64,000 bases of DNA from an uncultured Lachnospiraceae bacterium (GTDB lineage Bacteria > Bacillota > Clostridia > Lachnospirales > Lachnospiraceae). Below are positions 1 to 7,877 of this stretch, in pieces (position 1 is the first letter of the stretch; every line of letters starts with the position of its first letter). The position numbers and the translations under genes are program-made. The stretch covers positions 477,849 through 541,848 of the forward strand of contig CAJUEW010000001.1 in NCBI GenBank assembly GCA_910585465.1. Direction: 5' to 3'. A model generated the notes under the pieces. That model was not told the origin of the DNA. It made no database searches and saw only the letters and a list, made by a program, of their open reading frames with translations.

Positions 1-987
1 CAAACCTGCCTTGTCAAACACTTTTCTGTCCAGCAATGCCTCCAGATATCCGGCAATGGCCTTCTCATCCTCGTAATCCGGACAGTTCTTCTTTAAATCC
101 TCAAACATCTGCTGGACCTTTAGATTTGCACCGCCGTGACGCGGCCCCTTCAGCGAGGCTATGGAAGCCGCTGTGGCAGAATATGTATCTGTCCCGGAAG
201 AAGTTACCACATGGTTCGTAAATGTAGAGTTATTGCCTCCTCCGTGCTCTGCATGAAGCACCAGCGCCACATCCAGCACCTTTGCCTCCAGCTCGGTAAA
301 TTTTCCGTCCGGACGAAGCATCTGCAGAATATTTTCCGCAATAGACATCTCCTTATCCGGAAGGCGGATTACAAGGGTCTCATCAAAATGAAAATGCCGG
401 TAGGCGTGATAAGAATACACTGCAATCTGCGGCATCTTCGCAATCAGCTGCAGAGACTGACGAAGTACATTCGGCACTGAAACGTCATCCGGATCCAGAT
501 CATAACAGTATAGAGTGAGAATGCAGCGCTGCAGGGCATTCATCAGATTCGGGCTGGTTGCCTTCATAATTACGTCCCGGACAAACTGTCCGGACAATTC
601 CTGCAGACTCTTTACAATCCGTACAAAGCTGCGGAGCTGTTTGGAGTCCGGAAGCTCGCCGAATAAGAGCAGATAAGTTATCTCCTCAAATCCATATCTT
701 CGATTCTCAAATCCCTTGATCAGTTCTTCCACATTATAACCCTGAAGATACAGCTCCCCGTCTGCCGGCATCTTTCTTCCGTCCACCAGCTTATAGGAGC
801 ATACGTCTGATATCTCTGTCAGTCCTGTCAGAACCCCTTTACCGTCAGAATCCCTAAGGCCGCGCTTCACATCATATTCTGTATACAGATCCAGATTAAT
901 CGCTCCGGAAATCATACATTCCTTTACCAGTCGATCAAACTGCTCATCCAGTTCCTTGCTCAGCTCCATCATGGATACATTGCTCAT
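1..987 (-). CDS. gltA: Citrate synthase, 3' end outside the window
   Basis: Condenses acetyl-CoA and oxaloacetate to citrate in the cytoplasm, the entry step to glutamate synthesis in anaerobes. The 329 visible codons hold the family hallmarks: the HAEHGGGNNSTF active-site block, and SLKGPRHGGAN, the CoA/oxaloacetate-binding part. The C-terminal part with the last catalytic Asp lies beyond base 1. The start ATG at 985-987 (MSNVSMMELSKELDEQ) has only a modest GGGAAG ribosome site. The gene is separated from the lrg pair by about 115 bases. The family call is firm; 2-methylcitrate synthase activity cannot be excluded without the missing end. Confidence 0.93.
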   Translation of the reverse strand, partial: MSNVSMMELSKELDEQFDRLVKECMISGAINLDLYTEYDVKRGLRDSDGKGVLTGLTEISDVCSYKLVDGRKMPADGELYLQGYNVEELIKGFENRRYGFEEITYLLLFGELPDSKQLRSFVRIVKSLQELSGQFVRDVIMKATSPNLMNALQRCILTLYCYDLDPDDVSVPNVLRQSLQLIAKMPQIAVYSYHAYRHFHFDETLVIRLPDKEMSIAENILQMLRPDGKFTELEAKVLDVALVLHAEHGGGNNSTFTNHVVTSSGTDTYSATAASIASLKGPRHGGANLKVQQMFEDLKKNCPDYEDEKAIAGYLEALLDRKVFDKAGL

Positions 988-1102
988 TCAATCACTTCCC
1001 ATCTAGTCACATTTCCATTTTGTATACATGTATTCAAATTGTATCTTATTATACAGAAAAACATCGGAAAATTCAACTGCCGGAAAAATTTTTTCTTAAT
1101 CT

Positions 1103-1795
1103 CTAAATAAAGTTCGCAAATACAGACGCTCCTACTACTGTAAGCAGGCCCGCCACTGCAATGGACAGACTGCTCATAGCCCCTTCCACCTCTCCAAGCT
1201 CCATCGCCTTTGCTGTCCCGATGGCGTGAGAGGCAGAACCGATCCCAATCCCCTTGGCAATCGGCTCCTCAATATGGAACAGCCTGCAGACTGCTTCTGC
1301 AACCATATTTCCAAAAACTCCGGTAATGATGATGACTGCCACTGTAATCGTCACCATCCCTCCCAGTTCTTCCGACACGCCCATTCCAATGGCTGTCGTA
1401 ATTGATTTGGGAAGCAGCGTCACATACTGTTCATGGGAAAACCGGAAGATCCACGCGAATGCCAGTATACTAAGCAGGCTTGTCAGAACACCTGCCAGTA
1501 TACCTCCAGTAATGGCTCTGAGATGTTTTTTCAAAAGCTCAATCTGTTCATACAAAGGGACTGCCAGGCATACCGTGGCCGGGGTCAGCAGATAGCTTAA
1601 ATATTTTGCCCCGTTATAATAGGTCTCATAATCGACCCGAAATACAGAAAGAATCGCCATAACTGCTATGATGGAAATCAGCAGCGGATTAAAAACTGCC
1701 AGCTTAAATTTTTTCTTTAAAAGACTTCCGAATTCATAAGTCAGGATACTGATCAGAACTCCAAAAAATACAGAATCAGATAACAGCTCTTTCAT
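1103..1795 (-). CDS. lrgB: LrgB/CidB-family membrane protein
   Basis: A 230-residue polytopic protein of the LrgB family, partner of holin-like LrgA. In other Firmicutes the pair acts on murein hydrolase export or on pyruvate/small-acid transport. Hydrophobic segments run almost end to end, and the conserved region GIGIGSASHAIGTAKAMELGE sits near residues 180-200. The start overlaps the lrgA stop by four bases (ATGA type), so the two are translationally coupled. Family membership is clear; the physiological substrate is not shown by the sequence. Confidence 0.92.
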   Translation of the reverse strand: MKELLSDSVFFGVLISILTYEFGSLLKKKFKLAVFNPLLISIIAVMAILSVFRVDYETYYNGAKYLSYLLTPATVCLAVPLYEQIELLKKHLRAITGGILAGVLTSLLSILAFAWIFRFSHEQYVTLLPKSITTAIGMGVSEELGGMVTITVAVIIITGVFGNMVAEAVCRLFHIEEPIAKGIGIGSASHAIGTAKAMELGEVEGAMSSLSIAVAGLLTVVGASVFANFI

Positions 1796-2151
1796 TTCTC
1801 TTTTCCCCTCTCATGTCTGATGATTATCTGAGTCACAGCTCCGCTCACTCCCATGACCAGTACTGTCGATACGGCCGTAGTTACCAGCACCGGAATAAAA
1901 ATGGGACTTAACGTTCCCCAGGATTCCAGAAGCTCCACAGCAGCGGGGATGAACATCAACGGCATAATCTCAATCAGAAACTTTGCTGTATCCTTCACGT
2001 CCTCCGGGCGGATCACCCGGGTCAGAAGCGCTGCCAGCAAAAGCAAAAGGCCATAGATGGATGCCGGAATCGGCAGCGGGAGCAGATATTTTAATACCTC
2101 TCCGATAAATGTGATCAGCAGAATCAGTAAAAATTGTCGAATGTATTTCAT
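1792..2151 (-). CDS. lrgA: LrgA/CidA-family holin-like protein
   Basis: A 119-residue membrane protein with about four hydrophobic segments and the LrgA signature region (LPLPIPASIYGLLLLL near residues 24-40, then IEIMPLMFIPAAVELLESW). LrgA proteins are thought to form holin-like oligomers working with LrgB. It is the first gene of a two-gene operon with lrgB. It lies divergent from the pdaB-like gene, across a 164-base AT-rich gap. No LytSR regulator gene is adjacent, so control is unknown here. Confidence 0.9.
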   Translation of the reverse strand: MKYIRQFLLILLITFIGEVLKYLLPLPIPASIYGLLLLLAALLTRVIRPEDVKDTAKFLIEIMPLMFIPAAVELLESWGTLSPIFIPVLVTTAVSTVLVMGVSGAVTQIIIRHERGKEK

Positions 2152-2315
2152 AAATTCCTTTCCTGTCCGTCGGACAAACAGATCTTCTCAGTCAGCTACC
2201 AATCTTAACATGTTTTGTATGTTTCATCAATAGTCTTGTCAGTATTCCACATTATCCGAATTTTCTTTCCTTCATATTCATAATATGAAAATAAGAAATC
2301 AGTTCCGGAGTTTCT

Positions 2316-3083
2316 ATGACCAGATATTATTTACGAAATGCTGCCACTCTATGTCTCTGCCTGCTTCTTGCCGTCGCAGGCTTCGGCGCATTTCAGAAGA
2401 AATCACTGCCCGCCTCCACCCGGGTTGAAAGTAAAAAACTGCCCATCTACTGTGTGCAGTCAGACACCCCAAAGGTTTCCATCAGCTTTGATGCAGCCTG
2501 GGGAAATGAGGATACCGGGCAATTATTATCTATTCTGGAAAGCCATAATGTGAAAACCACCTTTTTTATGACCGGCGGCTGGGTAGAATCCTATCCGGAG
2601 GATGTGAAAGCCATCGCGGCAGCAGGACACGATCTGGGTAATCACAGCGAAAACCATAAGCAGATGTCGCAAATCAGCGCCGCTGAATGCAGAGAAGAAA
2701 TTCTGAAGGTTCATGACAGGGTAAAAGAACTGACCGGGAAAGATATGATTCTGTTCCGCCCTCCTTACGGCGATTACAATGACACGCTGATCGAGACGGC
2801 AAACAGCCTGGGATATCATGTGATTCAGTGGGATGTGGACAGTCTTGACTGGAAGGACTACGGTGCCGATGCTATTGTTTCTAAAGTTCTGGATCATACA
2901 CATCTGGGAAATGGCTCCATCATACTTATGCATAATGGAGCCAAATATACAAAGGATGCCCTGGATCGGGTCATTACAGGACTTCAGGAAAAGGGCTACG
3001 AGATTGTCCCTGTTTCCGAGCTGATCTATAAAGAAAATTATAATATGGATCATGAAGGCCGCCAGTTTGTGAATGAGACCTAG
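2316..3083 (+). CDS. pdaB: PdaB-like polysaccharide deacetylase (NodB domain)
   Basis: A 255-residue exported protein with an N-terminal membrane anchor or signal (residues 7-25) and a NodB deacetylase domain from about residue 50. Motif 1 reads SFDAAWGNED, the PdaB version in which the usual second Asp of TFDDGP is replaced. The metal-binding NHSENH, RPPYGDYND, WDVDSLDW and LMHN motifs are all present. B. subtilis PdaB is needed late in sporulation for spore stability, so a spore cortex role is inferred. It stands alone on the plus strand and ends at a long hairpin shared with the convergent dehydrogenase gene. Confidence 0.85.
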   Translation: MTRYYLRNAATLCLCLLLAVAGFGAFQKKSLPASTRVESKKLPIYCVQSDTPKVSISFDAAWGNEDTGQLLSILESHNVKTTFFMTGGWVESYPEDVKAIAAAGHDLGNHSENHKQMSQISAAECREEILKVHDRVKELTGKDMILFRPPYGDYNDTLIETANSLGYHVIQWDVDSLDWKDYGADAIVSKVLDHTHLGNGSIILMHNGAKYTKDALDRVITGLQEKGYEIVPVSELIYKENYNMDHEGRQFVNET

Positions 3084-3098
3084 ATACGATTCTGCCGT

Positions 3099-3136
3099 GA
3101 TTCAGCCATGCACAATCATTCCTGCATGGCTGAATC
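3099..3136. terminator. Hairpin between convergent genes
   Basis: A perfect 14-bp inverted repeat (GATTCAGCCATGCA at 3099-3112 and its complement at 3123-3136) with a 10-base loop lies between the stop of the pdaB-like gene and the stop of the dehydrogenase gene. No clear T-run follows on either strand, so it is a likely but not classical bidirectional terminator. Confidence 0.55.
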
Positions 3137-3213
3137 ATATACTTAACCCCCTGTTACACGCCACATCCCGGCATCATTTTTATGGACTTCTTTCCATATA
3201 AGGCCGTCCTTCT

Positions 3214-4278
3214 TTATTGAACCGCCATAACCTTCAAATAATTCTCTGACTTATCGCGCATCATATGCAGTCCTTCGTCTAAATGCTCCAGCGTAAATCT
3301 ATGAGATATCAGTCTTTCCGGGGCAATCCGTCCCTGTTCTAACAGCCCGAGTGCGTACTGCCAGTCGGTAAGCTCCACTGCCTTTTTACTTGGGCCGCTG
3401 AAAAACGAAGAGTTCCATGTACCGGTCACCTTAAGCTGGTTCCTCAGAAGCTTCCAGTAAGTTTGCTGATCCAGTCTCATATCTGCATCAGGATTCCCCA
3501 CCAGACATACCGAGCCGCCCGGTGCCGCCAGATTTACTGCCTGCGTGACTGTCTCATTTTTACCGACACATTCAAAAAACACATCCGCTCCCACACCGTC
3601 TGTGTGCAGATCCGTCCATGTCCTAATGTCCTCCTGTCTGCTGTCGCAAAACTGATCCTCCGGCAATCCCATTGCAAGTATTTTTTCTCTCTGGTAATCC
3701 TTATTTCCAATGGCTAAAACCTTTTTTACTCCCCTTTCCAGAAGGAACATAAGCAGAAGCTCCCCGATTGTGCCAAGTCCGCACACCACAACCGTATCTG
3801 TATGTGCTATCGAAACTCTCCTCATGGCATGAACTGCTACGGCCATAGGTTCCAGCATAGCTGCCTGCTCAAAGGTCACATTTAAGGGCAGCTCAATCAG
3901 ATTTTGGGCCGGAACAGCGGCATATTCTGCGAACCCGCCATCCCTCCTGGAGCCTAAATAGCCGTATTGTCTGCACATCTCATGCTGCCCCTTCCTGCAG
4001 GCAATACATGAACCGCAGGGAATCAGAGGAAATATCCCCACACGCTTATTCAGCCAGTCTCTGTCTACTCTGTTTCCGGTCTCCACCACCTCCCCGGAAA
4101 ACTCATGTCCCGGTATCAGGGGCATTCTGTGTGCGCCGCTGCGATAAATGCGGGGAATATCCGAGCCGCAGATTCCAACCGCCTTTACAGACACAAGGAC
4201 CTCCGTTTCGCTTATCTGCGGCTTATCTGTCTCTTCATACAAAATATTGCCAGTGTCATATAGTATCCACGCTTTCAC
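3214..4278 (-). CDS. Zinc-dependent alditol(-phosphate) dehydrogenase, GatD/TarJ-like
   Basis: A medium-chain dehydrogenase of 354 residues. Catalytic zinc ligands are C37 and H58-E59 (GHEFSG); the structural zinc site is C88, C91, C94 and C102; the NAD-binding Rossmann motif is GLGTIG near residue 170. The N-terminal half (CGSDIPRIYRSGAHRMP, GSRRDGGFAEY) resembles galactitol-1-phosphate 5-dehydrogenase. The start is a GTG at 4276-4278 with GGAGG seven bases upstream. It overlaps the end of the upstream cytidylyltransferase gene by 23 bases. That pairing mirrors TarIJ, where TarJ reduces ribulose-5-phosphate to ribitol-5-phosphate, so a role in CDP-alditol supply is inferred. A sugar-alcohol catabolic role remains possible. 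Confidence 0.8.
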   Translation of the reverse strand: MKAWILYDTGNILYEETDKPQISETEVLVSVKAVGICGSDIPRIYRSGAHRMPLIPGHEFSGEVVETGNRVDRDWLNKRVGIFPLIPCGSCIACRKGQHEMCRQYGYLGSRRDGGFAEYAAVPAQNLIELPLNVTFEQAAMLEPMAVAVHAMRRVSIAHTDTVVVCGLGTIGELLLMFLLERGVKKVLAIGNKDYQREKILAMGLPEDQFCDSRQEDIRTWTDLHTDGVGADVFFECVGKNETVTQAVNLAAPGGSVCLVGNPDADMRLDQQTYWKLLRNQLKVTGTWNSSFFSGPSKKAVELTDWQYALGLLEQGRIAPERLISHRFTLEHLDEGLHMMRDKSENYLKVMAVQ

Positions 4279-4981
4279 AGCCGGCCCTCCTCTCTTTGAC
4301 TATGCTGCAGAATCTGTTTAAATCCGCCTGCGTCGTAATCTTAAAATTATTCTCATCTCCCGCTATCATGGCGATATCCATGCCTGCCATAACCGCGGGT
4401 TCCGTAGATCCGTTAATTTCCAGAATTTTGTCTGGCAAAAGCCGTCTGTTTGCTTCCAGATATTTTCCCAGCACAAAACTTTCCGGAGCCTGACCGGAAA
4501 AAATCTTGCTTCTCTCCATTAAGGAAGAAACTCTCTTACCATCCTCACTCATATAAACCGTATCCTTCATGGGAAGGACGGGAAGAACTCCGTCATGGCC
4601 CTTTATTTCCGTTAAACAGGCAGTAATCTGCTCATCCGACAGCATGGGTCTGGCAGCGTCATGTATCAATACAATATCTGCTTCCTCCGCATAACGGCTG
4701 ATATCTTCCAGTCCGTTCAGAATTGACATTTGCCGGTTTACCCCTGGTTGTGAGAAGCTCCGAAACTTCTTTTTTCTGTCAGCTTTTTTTATCCAGCCCT
4801 TCAAATCCTCCTGCCACCTTTTATCTGCCACTATTGTAATCGCATCTATCTGAGCATGCGCAGAGATTTTCTCTACACAATAGGAAATGATTGGTTTATC
4901 CTGAACATTGATATATTGCTTCGGAACACCGGCACCCAGTCTCTCGCCTGTTCCTCCCGATAAAATAAGCGCTATATTCAT
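4256..4981 (-). CDS. IspD/TarI-family cytidylyltransferase
   Basis: A 241-residue CTP transferase with the nucleotide-binding LSGGTGERLG loop at residues 7-16, PKQY near residue 20, VLIHDAARPM near residue 105, and a C-terminal substrate loop. IspD acts on methylerythritol-4-phosphate and TarI on ribitol-5-phosphate, and the two are hard to tell apart by eye. The overlapping downstream dehydrogenase and the nearby surface-polysaccharide genes favour a TarI-type role, making a CDP-alditol for a wall or capsular polymer. Family confidence is high; substrate confidence is moderate. Confidence 0.82.
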   Translation of the reverse strand: MNIALILSGGTGERLGAGVPKQYINVQDKPIISYCVEKISAHAQIDAITIVADKRWQEDLKGWIKKADRKKKFRSFSQPGVNRQMSILNGLEDISRYAEEADIVLIHDAARPMLSDEQITACLTEIKGHDGVLPVLPMKDTVYMSEDGKRVSSLMERSKIFSGQAPESFVLGKYLEANRRLLPDKILEINGSTEPAVMAGMDIAMIAGDENNFKITTQADLNRFCSIVKERRAGCESVDTI

Positions 4982-5009
4982 CTATCCGCTCCTAAAATTT
5001 TCATTTGCT

Positions 5010-5282
5010 CTAATCCTCTATCCTCCACCTGAGCAGAGGATTCTCCTTTTCCGCCTGACTCAGCATTTTTGTCAGAGCATTCACATATTTTCCCAGATGT
5101 TCCTCCAGATTCTGCTTATGAACAATCAGAATTTCCGTCTCCTCCTGTCTGTCCGTCAGACAATCATACAATGCATCCAGATTTCCTCCGTACCAGTCCG
5201 GAAAATCCAGCGCCTCCGATACAGTCTGGTGCAGAGCCTTCCTGCTGTCTAAAAATTTTCCATCCAGAATACAGACTTTCAT
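5010..5282 (-). CDS. Barstar-family ribonuclease inhibitor
   Basis: A 90-residue cytoplasmic protein of barstar length. The segment FPDWYGGNLDALYDCLT aligns with the barnase-binding helix of barstar, keeping both Asp residues equivalent to D35 and D39 that plug the barnase active site. The ATG at 5280-5282 overlaps the upstream barnase-like stop codon and has a strong GGAGGAGGAG ribosome site, so toxin and inhibitor are translationally coupled. It protects the producer from its own RNase. Confidence 0.92.
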   Translation of the reverse strand: MKVCILDGKFLDSRKALHQTVSEALDFPDWYGGNLDALYDCLTDRQEETEILIVHKQNLEEHLGKYVNALTKMLSQAEKENPLLRWRIED

Positions 5283-5824
5283 TACTCCTCCTCCCCGTAC
5301 AGTAGTTCAAAGGATTCGTAATGATCCTCTGTATAGTAAATCAGTCCGTCATTGGAAAATACAATTCTCTTTGCACCGCGCTTATCCGCTCCTAATGTAT
5401 CAATATCACATTCTGTGTAAGTACGTCCTTCCTTCTCTGGAAGCAGCCCTTCATAATTGCCGAAACGGCTTCCTCCAATACACATTCCCGGCGCATAAGG
5501 CTCCAGCGAACCTCCGGACCACCCCAGCTTCTCGGCTTCTTTTTTTGTAATAAAATTATCCGGCAGATGTCCATATATGTGAAGATACAGTGACACATCT
5601 TCTTTCGACGTATAGGTTCCTTCCTCCGAAAGCCTGTCCTCTGTATTTTCTGGTTCTGTCTGAACCCCGTCTGACTCCGGTTCTGGCTCCTCCTCCAGTA
5701 TCTCTGCTGTCCGCTGTCCGGAAATTTCTTCCGGGCCGCCCGGTTCAGCCTTCTGTGTGCTTCCACAGGCAGCCAGTGTGAACGCCAGTAAGAATACCAG
5801 CAAAAAACGTACATATTTCTTCAT
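5282..5824 (-). CDS. Barnase-type ribonuclease made as a lipoprotein
   Basis: 180 residues: a lipoprotein signal with lipobox LAAC (Cys20), an acidic low-complexity linker (about residues 25-70), then a barnase domain. Catalytic residues can be placed by the family pattern: Glu138 (barnase E73), Arg149 and Arg153 (R83, R87) and His168 (H102), with exact four- and fifteen-residue spacings. NFITKKEAEKLGW matches the K27 region. It should hydrolyse RNA. Ordinary barnases are secreted free, whereas this one is predicted to be lipid-anchored outside the membrane. The barstar gene follows with a one-base overlap. The linker length and the anchor are the unusual features. Confidence 0.9.
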   Translation of the reverse strand: MKKYVRFLLVFLLAFTLAACGSTQKAEPGGPEEISGQRTAEILEEEPEPESDGVQTEPENTEDRLSEEGTYTSKEDVSLYLHIYGHLPDNFITKKEAEKLGWSGGSLEPYAPGMCIGGSRFGNYEGLLPEKEGRTYTECDIDTLGADKRGAKRIVFSNDGLIYYTEDHYESFELLYGEEE

Positions 5825-5842
5825 AATTACGTACCTCCTGCC

Positions 5843-7723
5843 CTATATATTATCCGGTTTTTGCAGACTGCGCAAGAGCATTGGAATATAATAAGGCACA
5901 CAAAACATCACTGGCATAATATATCTTATCTGATAGTTAAAGGTGGGCGATGCCACACACACCAGCAGTGCCACAAGAAGGGGTGTCAGGGCCAGAAGAT
6001 ATTTTTTTCTTCCTGAATCAATCCAGACCACCATCAAAATAATCGTCATCCAGGAGACAAACCCTGCATTTTCAAACCAATTCACAATCGGAACCCGGGA
6101 TAAAAGCTTAGCCATCCTCTCCGTCACCTGGCGCACTCCTGCCAGACAGGCGGGCTGCACAATCTCCCAGCGAATCTCCTGACCTTCTATGTTGGATGTC
6201 ATCATATAATTATGAGCATACCCCTCCTGATAAAACCATCCGTACGCATTGTTCATTGTTGCCTCCACTGCATTCCACGGATGCTTTAAAAGCTGCCGGA
6301 ACCATAAACCGAAATAAGCCGTCAAATCCTCCGCTGTCTCTGCATGATATGTGTATTTTACAGGATCAGATGTAATCGGATCATACAGCTCAGCCAGGTG
6401 TTCGTAATCCAGAACCCGGGAAATAATCTCCTCTTCCTCCTCCGACAGCTCATATCCATAATCCCTTACATACCGGGCTGTCTGCTGGAACGGAATGGAA
6501 AGCGCTTCCTTCGGCCCATTGTCCGCCACGCCAAAGGCCGGAAGTAAAAGCTTTTGATAACCTGCAAAAAGGAACAGCGGAGCAACAACTGCCGCCAGAA
6601 TATTCCCGCATTTTCTGCGGTTCTCTTTCCATAAAAGCCGCCAGGCGTAGATTCCCATAGAAACTCCGGCTGCAAGGATAAGGTAAAAGCCTTCGTTCCG
6701 GTTGCATGCAACCCCCATACAGGTAAAAATCATTCCGGAAAGCTGCCGCCCGGAAAATTTCTCCTCTGTATGAAGCGTCCGCACCAGCTCATAGAGCTGA
6801 AGAACAAGAAAAATCACACATGCGGCATATGGTATATCCTTCTCCACAATCGTTGCTTCCATTGGAAAAAACTGTACCACGCAGATTATGGCAAGCGCCA
6901 GATACCGGAATCTGTAAGGAGTCCTCCAGCGCTTCATCAGTACAAACCCATAAGAAAAGGCTGACATAAGCAGCGAAAGCTGCAGCAGCAGGTTCAGGAA
7001 AAAGCCAAATGTATAAGAATGAACCAGATTTCCAAACTCCATAATCAGACTTAATACTACTGTGTGCAGCGGAGGGTAATAATTATTAATCTCATTCCAA
7101 TAATATTGCCGCATTTCCGCCAGCGTCTCCGGCATGGCTGCTCCCGGAAACTTGGCAATAATGTATGGAAGCCAGAACAGTAAAATAATAAGAAACGGTC
7201 CCCAGAAGGCATGCTCTTCCAATATCCACTCTGTCATTTTCCCGGCCTGCTCTCCTTGATACTCTGTATAGGTGAAAATTCTGCGGATGAAAAGCATATA
7301 GCAGCGGGCAAACAGAACATAAAATCCGGCCATCATCACAGATGAAACCACTGTATGAAAGGTGTCCATAAAGATTAGATCCCAGGAATTGGTATAGCGG
7401 AAGCTGTATCCAAACACAAGAAAAAACGCAGTTAATGCAGCCGGTATCCGATATGCCCATCTGGACATGCCGCAATCCCATGTTTCCTCCGTTTTTAGAA
7501 AAAAGCCAAAGATTAAGAAAGACAGAATCGCATCCCGATAAGAAAAAACCGGAATCAGATATTCCAGCTTCTTAATGTTTCCCGCCAGAAGATTCCAGAA
7601 GCCACCGGTCGCAGCCTCTGCACTGATACTGCTTAAATCCTGACTTAAGACTGCCATCATGGCAAAACAGGCAAGTGCCGCATAGATCCAGTTTTTCTTT
7701 GAACGTAATTTTTCTTTTAACAA
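5843..7723 (-). CDS. DUF6020-like polytopic membrane protein
   Basis: 626 residues with roughly a dozen or more hydrophobic segments and a long extracytoplasmic region near residues 400-510. The layout and motifs (for example YYPPLHTVV, VEKDIPYAACVIF and CNRNEGFYL) fit the DUF6020 family, GT-C-like membrane proteins found in surface-polysaccharide loci of Clostridia. A role in handling lipid-linked sugars is inferred from that fold class and from the neighbours. No function is proven. It is divergent from the CotH gene across a 154-base AT-rich gap that must hold both promoters. Confidence 0.65.
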   Translation of the reverse strand: MLKEKLRSKKNWIYAALACFAMMAVLSQDLSSISAEAATGGFWNLLAGNIKKLEYLIPVFSYRDAILSFLIFGFFLKTEETWDCGMSRWAYRIPAALTAFFLVFGYSFRYTNSWDLIFMDTFHTVVSSVMMAGFYVLFARCYMLFIRRIFTYTEYQGEQAGKMTEWILEEHAFWGPFLIILLFWLPYIIAKFPGAAMPETLAEMRQYYWNEINNYYPPLHTVVLSLIMEFGNLVHSYTFGFFLNLLLQLSLLMSAFSYGFVLMKRWRTPYRFRYLALAIICVVQFFPMEATIVEKDIPYAACVIFLVLQLYELVRTLHTEEKFSGRQLSGMIFTCMGVACNRNEGFYLILAAGVSMGIYAWRLLWKENRRKCGNILAAVVAPLFLFAGYQKLLLPAFGVADNGPKEALSIPFQQTARYVRDYGYELSEEEEEIISRVLDYEHLAELYDPITSDPVKYTYHAETAEDLTAYFGLWFRQLLKHPWNAVEATMNNAYGWFYQEGYAHNYMMTSNIEGQEIRWEIVQPACLAGVRQVTERMAKLLSRVPIVNWFENAGFVSWMTIILMVVWIDSGRKKYLLALTPLLVALLVCVASPTFNYQIRYIMPVMFCVPYYIPMLLRSLQKPDNI

Positions 7724-7877
7724 TTATATCATCCTCTTTTCCAAATCCTTACTATCTTACCCATTATTCATAAATCAACTGTAAACTTTCTGCAAAATTC
7801 ATTTTCAGTCTGGAATTTATGCTTTATTTATATATGGTTCATATAATAAAAATTATTTTGGAAAACGGAAAGAAAAA

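Noticed and set aside
2526..3053. Long minus-strand frame opposite the pdaB-like gene
   Set aside because: A mirror of a well-supported coding gene, with no plausible start or motif.
4256..4981. Calling the gene plain ispD of the MEP pathway
   Set aside because: No other MEP gene is near and an alditol dehydrogenase overlaps it, so a TarI-type role is at least as likely; left unnamed.
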